Source: Mycobacterium shimoidei (GTDB taxonomy: Bacteria > Actinomycetota > Actinomycetes > Mycobacteriales > Mycobacteriaceae). From it: DNA of 64,000 bases. Where the stretch lies: contig LQPU01000025.1 in NCBI GenBank assembly GCA_002101905.1, forward strand, positions 62,001 through 126,000. The letters are read 5' to 3'. Shown here piece after piece: positions 60,817 to 64,000 of the stretch. The stretch's first letter is position 1. Every line of letters starts with the position of its first letter. The position numbers and the translations under genes were made by a program. Below the pieces are notes generated by a model that had not been told where the DNA came from, made no database searches, and worked only from the letters and a program-made list of their open reading frames with translations.

Positions 60817-61425
60817 TCAGCGTGACAGGCCAGCGATGATGGCATCGACGGTGCGCCCGGCCAGCGCGTCGATCTCACGGCGACTCGAACGCCTTAACGG
60901 GCCGTGCAGGGCGAGCTCGGCGAACCCGTGCACCGCGGACCAGCAGGGCCATTCGGCGCCCGCGCGCCGCTCGGCGGGCAACACGCCCTCGGTCACCATG
61001 GCATCGAGCGCCTCGACTAAGGCGAGATACGGTGGCGCAACAGATGTTTCGATCGGGCCATCGGTGAGATCAGCTCCGAAAAAGGCGGTGCTGAACCAGC
61101 CAGGCTCGTCCAGCGCGAATTTGATGTAGCCAAGCCCGACGGCGCGCAGGCGGTCGCTGGCGCACGGCTGCGCCGAACCGCTTCGGCGCGTCGAGGCGTT
61201 CATCCGCGCGGCCATCCGGTGCTGAATGGCTGTTGCAACCGCCGACAGCAATGCTTCGCGGTCGGCGAAGTGACGGTATGCGGCATTAGGGGAAACCCCA
61301 ACGCGCCGAGTCGCCTCCCGCACGGTCAGTGCCTCCGGCCCACCGGCCCGAGTGAGGTCGAGACCGGCGTCGATCAATGCCGCGCACAGGTCCCCGTGGT
61401 GGTAAGCGGTCTTCAAGTCGGCCAA
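60817..61425 (-). CDS. TetR-family regulator of the SRPBCC-DUF899-VOC cassette
   Basis: The protein has 202 residues from a TTG at 61425, chosen because AGGAGG lies 8 bases upstream; the open frame extends through the divergent gene and cannot all be real. HTH: ALTVREATRRVGVSPNAAYRHF with ADREALLSAVATAI following (first stretch in two parts, ALTVREATRRVG and VSPNAAYRHF). Family members of the YHHGDL type begin with LKTAYHHGDLCAALI, as here; the ligand domain includes FALDEPGWFSTAFFG and WSAVHGFAELALHGPL. The ligand is unknown. Divergent from the SRPBCC gene with a palindrome between. Confidence 0.85.
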   Translation of the reverse strand: MADLKTAYHHGDLCAALIDAGLDLTRAGGPEALTVREATRRVGVSPNAAYRHFADREALLSAVATAIQHRMAARMNASTRRSGSAQPCASDRLRAVGLGYIKFALDEPGWFSTAFFGADLTDGPIETSVAPPYLALVEALDAMVTEGVLPAERRAGAEWPCWSAVHGFAELALHGPLRRSSRREIDALAGRTVDAIIAGLSR

Positions 61426-61457
61426 CCCTTGACCCTCCTGCAGGCCGAAGTGTACGG

Positions 61458-61481
61458 TGTGAACATTATCAAATGTGGACA
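61458..61481. promoter_or_regulatory. candidate TetR operator
   Basis: TGTGAACATT-ATCA-AATGTGGACA is an inverted repeat with 8 of 10 positions paired, midway between the divergent TetR and SRPBCC starts. The surrounding 50 bases are distinctly AT-richer than the genes. Confidence 0.55.
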
Positions 61482-61518
61482 GCGTAAACATTTCGATCGC
61501 GACAATTAGGGAGTCGCC

Positions 61519-61998
61519 ATGATGGACACAGTGAGCGAGGTCGCCACCATCGACGCGGCCGCCGCCGCGGTGTTTCACATCCTCGCCGACCCGACGACGC
61601 ACGCCGCCATCGACGGCACCGGCTGGGTCCGCGAATCGCTCGACGGACAGCAACTGAGCGATGTGGGACAGATCTTCCGAATGTCGATGTATCACGACAA
61701 CCACCCGGCAGGCAGCTACGAGATGGCCAATCAGGTCGTCGTTTTCGATCCGCCGAACGCCATCGCATGGAAACCGGGACAAGAGCTCGCCGACAATGGG
61801 GATATCGAATTCGGCGGCTGGTTCTGGCGCTACGACCTGACACCTTTGAATGCGCACGCGACACAAGTCATGTTGACCTACGACTGGTCGGCGGTGCCCG
61901 CCACGCTACGTGAACACATCCAATTCCCGCCGTTCGACCGCGATCATCTGAAGAACTCGTTGGCCCACTTGGCCGGGCTCGCCGGCCCACGGCATTGA
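61519..61998 (+). CDS. SRPBCC-family (START-like) small-molecule binding protein
   Basis: The protein has 159 residues. Pattern of the Bet v1 / polyketide-cyclase fold: SEVATIDAAAAAVFHILADP at the start, YEMANQVVVFDPPNAIAWKP, FWRYDLTPLNAHATQVMLTYDW and a long C-terminal helix FDRDHLKNSLAHLAGLAG. Such proteins bind hydrophobic ligands. GGGAG lies 5 bases before the ATG at 61519. First of three plus-strand genes; gap to the next is 18 bases. Confidence 0.86.
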   Translation: MMDTVSEVATIDAAAAAVFHILADPTTHAAIDGTGWVRESLDGQQLSDVGQIFRMSMYHDNHPAGSYEMANQVVVFDPPNAIAWKPGQELADNGDIEFGGWFWRYDLTPLNAHATQVMLTYDWSAVPATLREHIQFPPFDRDHLKNSLAHLAGLAGPRH

Positions 61999-62016
61999 CC
62001 ACGAAAGGAAATCGCA

Positions 62017-62730
62017 GTGCACACCATAGGATTACCGCCCGTCGTCGACCAGGAAACGTGGCAGCGAGAATTGGACGCGCTGCGCGTTCGGGAAAAGGCG
62101 GCGACCCGCGAGCTCGACGCGATCGCCGCGCAACGACGACGTCTGCCGATGGTCGAGATGCCGGACTACGTGCTGGAGGGGGAGAACGGCCCGGTGCGGC
62201 TGGCCGACGTGTTCGAAGGCAAACGGCAGCTCATCGTGTACAACCACATGTGGTCCCCGGGTGAACAGTGGCAGTGCTCGGGCTGCACGGGCTTCACATC
62301 GCAGTTCACCCGCCTGGAGTTCCTGGACAACTACAACGCACGGTTCGTCATCGTCACGCAGGGACCCATCGACGAAGCGCTGGCCTACAAGCGGCGGGTG
62401 GGCAATCGGATGACCTGGTACTCCACCGCCAATAGCTCGTTCGGGGACGACGTCGGCGCTCCAGCGGGCGGCGGGTTCGCGGTGAATGTCTTTCTGCGCG
62501 ACGGGGATCGGGTATTCCGCACCTGGCATACCAACGGCCGGGGCACCGAACAGCTGAGCCACTCGTTCGCGTTGATCGACATCCTTCCGTACGGGCGCCA
62601 GGAGGATTGGCAGGATTCGCCGGACGGCTGGCCGCAGCGCCCCACTTACAGCGGCTGGGCGAGCTCGCAGGACATCGCCCGGGCATACGGCGCCGACGCA
62701 GGAATTGACCAGCAAGGAAGGACAAGATGA
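62017..62730 (+). CDS. DUF899 thioredoxin-fold protein
   Basis: The protein has 237 residues. N-terminal helical part QRELDALRVREKAATRELDA, then PMVEMPDYVLEG and RQLIVYNHMWSPGEQWQCSG; the Cys pair in QCSGCTGFTSQF is the family hallmark, a thioredoxin-like redox or metal site. Later motifs RVGNRMTWYST and VFLRDGDRVFRTWHTNGRG are typical. Often annotated as thioredoxin-family protein of unknown role. GTG start at 62017; its stop overlaps the VOC gene by ATGA. Confidence 0.88.
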   Translation: MHTIGLPPVVDQETWQRELDALRVREKAATRELDAIAAQRRRLPMVEMPDYVLEGENGPVRLADVFEGKRQLIVYNHMWSPGEQWQCSGCTGFTSQFTRLEFLDNYNARFVIVTQGPIDEALAYKRRVGNRMTWYSTANSSFGDDVGAPAGGGFAVNVFLRDGDRVFRTWHTNGRGTEQLSHSFALIDILPYGRQEDWQDSPDGWPQRPTYSGWASSQDIARAYGADAGIDQQGRTR

Positions 62731-63116
62731 CCACCACGACGACGGGCCTGCAAACGATCAGCCTGGTGTGCGTACCGACACCCGAGCAGGACAAGGCAGT
62801 CGAGTTCTACGAGTCACTCGGGTTCGACAAGCGAACCGACCAGCCGTTCGGCGGCGGTTACCGGTGGATCGAGGTTTACCCGCCCGATGGCACCACCGGC
62901 ATCGCGCTTGCTCCACCCCCACCGGACGGCGGACCGGTGCAGCCGGCCAACACCGGTATCACGCTGACCACCAGCGATATTGACGCCACGCACGCGGCGA
63001 TGAAGGAGCTCGGCGTCGACGTCGACGCTCAGGTGTCGCGAATGGGCGAGCCGGTTCCACCGATGTTCTGGTTCCGCGATCCGACCGGGCACACACTGAT
63101 GGTCGTGGAGTCCTGA
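62727..63116 (+). CDS. VOC-family (glyoxalase-like) protein
   Basis: The protein has 129 residues, one vicinal-oxygen-chelate module: ISLVCVPTPEQDKAVEFYES at the start, a middle strand IALAPPPPDG, ITLTTSDIDATHAAMKELG, and FWFRDPTGHTLMVVES with the usual Glu ligand near the end. Such proteins can be lyases, dioxygenases or resistance proteins. Coupled to the DUF899 gene by ATGA. It ends 14 bases before the convergent ipdC stop. Confidence 0.88.
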   Translation: MTTTTTGLQTISLVCVPTPEQDKAVEFYESLGFDKRTDQPFGGGYRWIEVYPPDGTTGIALAPPPPDGGPVQPANTGITLTTSDIDATHAAMKELGVDVDAQVSRMGEPVPPMFWFRDPTGHTLMVVES

Positions 63117-63130
63117 CTGCGGGCGAGGGG

Positions 63131-64000
63131 TCATTGCACGAGGGCCGCCGCGGATTGCAGCTGCTTGATCGCGTCGGCGACGATCGTCTGGATCAGTTCG
63201 GCGCATGACGGCAGATCTTCGACGATCCCGGCCACCTGGCCGGAGGCCAGCACACCGGCGTCGGTGTTGCCTTCGACGAGGCCTGCTTTCAGCAGCATTG
63301 GGGTATTGGCCGCCATGATCACCTGCGACCAGGTGAGGTCCTTGCCGTGCCGCATAGCCAGACCATCGCGGATCATCGACCGCCAGGTCATCTGCGACAT
63401 CTTCTTGAACTTGGCGGCATTGCGTGCCGCGGCGATGAAACCCATTGCCCGCGAACCGCTCTCCAGCTTCTCGACGAGCCCGGTGCGCAGCACCCGATGC
63501 GGCATACCGTCGACGCGAGTGGTCACCACGGTGCCGTCGAGAGCCGACTCCAGATAGCGGCGCTTGACCTCGTCAGGCACCGTGGAGTCCGACGTGAGCA
63601 AGAACCGGGTGCCCATCGCCACTCCGGCCGCGCCGTAGCACAGCGCGGCGGCCAGGCCGCGGCCGTCGAAGAAGCCGCCGGCCGCTATCACCGGGATGTC
63701 CACGGCGTCGAGCACCGAGGGCAGCAGCAGCGTGGTCGCCACCGGCCCGGTGTGTCCACCGCCTTCGCCGCCCTGCACGATCACCGCGTCGGCTCCCCAG
63801 GACGCCACCTTGCGGGCATGCTTGGCCGCACCGATCGACGGAATGACCACCGCCCCTGCATCTTTCAGCCGCGTGATCAGGTCTTGGCGGGGCGCTAACG
63901 CGAACGAGGCCACCTTGACCCCCTCGCGGATCATCAACTCGACCCGATCGTCGGCGTCCTCGGCGTCGGCGCGGATGTTGACCCCGAATGGCTTGTCGGT
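63131..64000 (-). CDS. ipdC: IpdC, nitronate-monooxygenase-like FMN reductase (5' end outside window)
   Basis: The last 289 residues are present; the frame continues without a break to the window edge, where it reads DKPFGVNIRADAEDADDR. TIM-barrel FMN protein of the 2-nitropropane dioxygenase family: IPSIGAAKHARKVASWGAD, VIVQGGEGGGHTGPVATTLLL, PVIAAGGFFDGRGLAAALCYG and GVAMGTRFLLTSDS. Rv3553 (IpdC) of M. tuberculosis has the same family and neighbourhood and acts in ring C/D degradation. On the minus strand, convergent with the VOC gene. In M. tuberculosis Rv3555c and fdxB lie between it and fadA6. Confidence 0.92.
   Translation of the reverse strand, partial: TDKPFGVNIRADAEDADDRVELMIREGVKVASFALAPRQDLITRLKDAGAVVIPSIGAAKHARKVASWGADAVIVQGGEGGGHTGPVATTLLLPSVLDAVDIPVIAAGGFFDGRGLAAALCYGAAGVAMGTRFLLTSDSTVPDEVKRRYLESALDGTVVTTRVDGMPHRVLRTGLVEKLESGSRAMGFIAAARNAAKFKKMSQMTWRSMIRDGLAMRHGKDLTWSQVIMAANTPMLLKAGLVEGNTDAGVLASGQVAGIVEDLPSCAELIQTIVADAIKQLQSAAALVQ

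Noticed and set aside
61426..61866. N-terminal extension of the TetR regulator to 61866
   Set aside because: It would run antisense through the SRPBCC gene and across the shared promoter; the TTG at 61425 has a good AGGAGG.

Overview
The window is chromosomal DNA from a high-GC actinomycete, almost certainly a slow-growing non-tuberculous Mycobacterium. Evidence: lsr2, mhuD, carD, lpqE/lpqF lipoproteins, the kstR and kstR2 cholesterol regulons, GTG/TTG starts with ATGA/GTGA overlaps, and a gene order that (from memory) follows M. tuberculosis Rv3618 to Rv3553 in reverse orientation. There are no tRNA, rRNA or CRISPR loci and no PE/PPE genes. The espACD block, nat, the PE_PGRS genes, PPE64 and fdxB, which I recall from the M. 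tuberculosis counterpart, are not present here.

Layout. (1) 1-5.1 kb is an accessory region: a small hypothetical gene, a frameshifted two-helix membrane protein, the N-terminal stub of a phage-type serine integrase, a tightly coupled WXG-like / WXG-DUF1023 hydrolase / lipoprotein cassette that looks linked to type VII secretion, and a secreted DUF4189 protein. (2) 5.3-8.5 kb is a three-gene oxidoreductase/ephA operon. (3) 8.6-20.4 kb is the ftsH-folE-folP-folB-folK-DUF3180 run, then a proline-rich membrane protein, DUF2520-panC-panD-coaX, lysS and lsr2: folate, pantothenate/CoA and housekeeping functions. (4) 20.6-32.6 kb holds clpC1 with a ClgR-like operator, a mhuD-lpqF-NiCoT unit, a hydrolase, mutY/canB head to head, disA, radA and lpqE. 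(5) 32.6-40.9 kb holds carD-ispD-ispF, a convergent secreted Gln-rich repeat protein, cysS-rlmB-type methyltransferase-GDPD, an MBL-fold protein and a LacI regulator.

(6) 41-57 kb and 57-64 kb form the sterol catabolic island. kstR, fadE34, kshB and hsaA-hsaD-hsaC-hsaB serve side-chain and ring A/B degradation under KstR, and three KstR-type operators can be read. aspB-like, fadE33, fadE32, fadE31 and fadD3 run one way and fadE30, ipdF, kstR2 and fadA6 the other, with a perfect KstR2-type operator between them; they degrade the C/D-ring propionate (HIP). ipdC runs off the right edge. A divergent TetR / SRPBCC-DUF899-VOC cassette sits inside this island between fadA6 and ipdC.

Repeats are a theme. 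A 54-bp and a 55-bp tandem duplication, a MIRU-like element that supplies the ribosome binding site of fadE33, and several long hairpins sit at gene boundaries. The most novel material is the left-end WXG/DUF1023/lipoprotein cassette beside the integrase stub, the gene that replaces nat next to aspB, the secreted repeat protein facing ispF, and the TetR cassette inside the sterol island.
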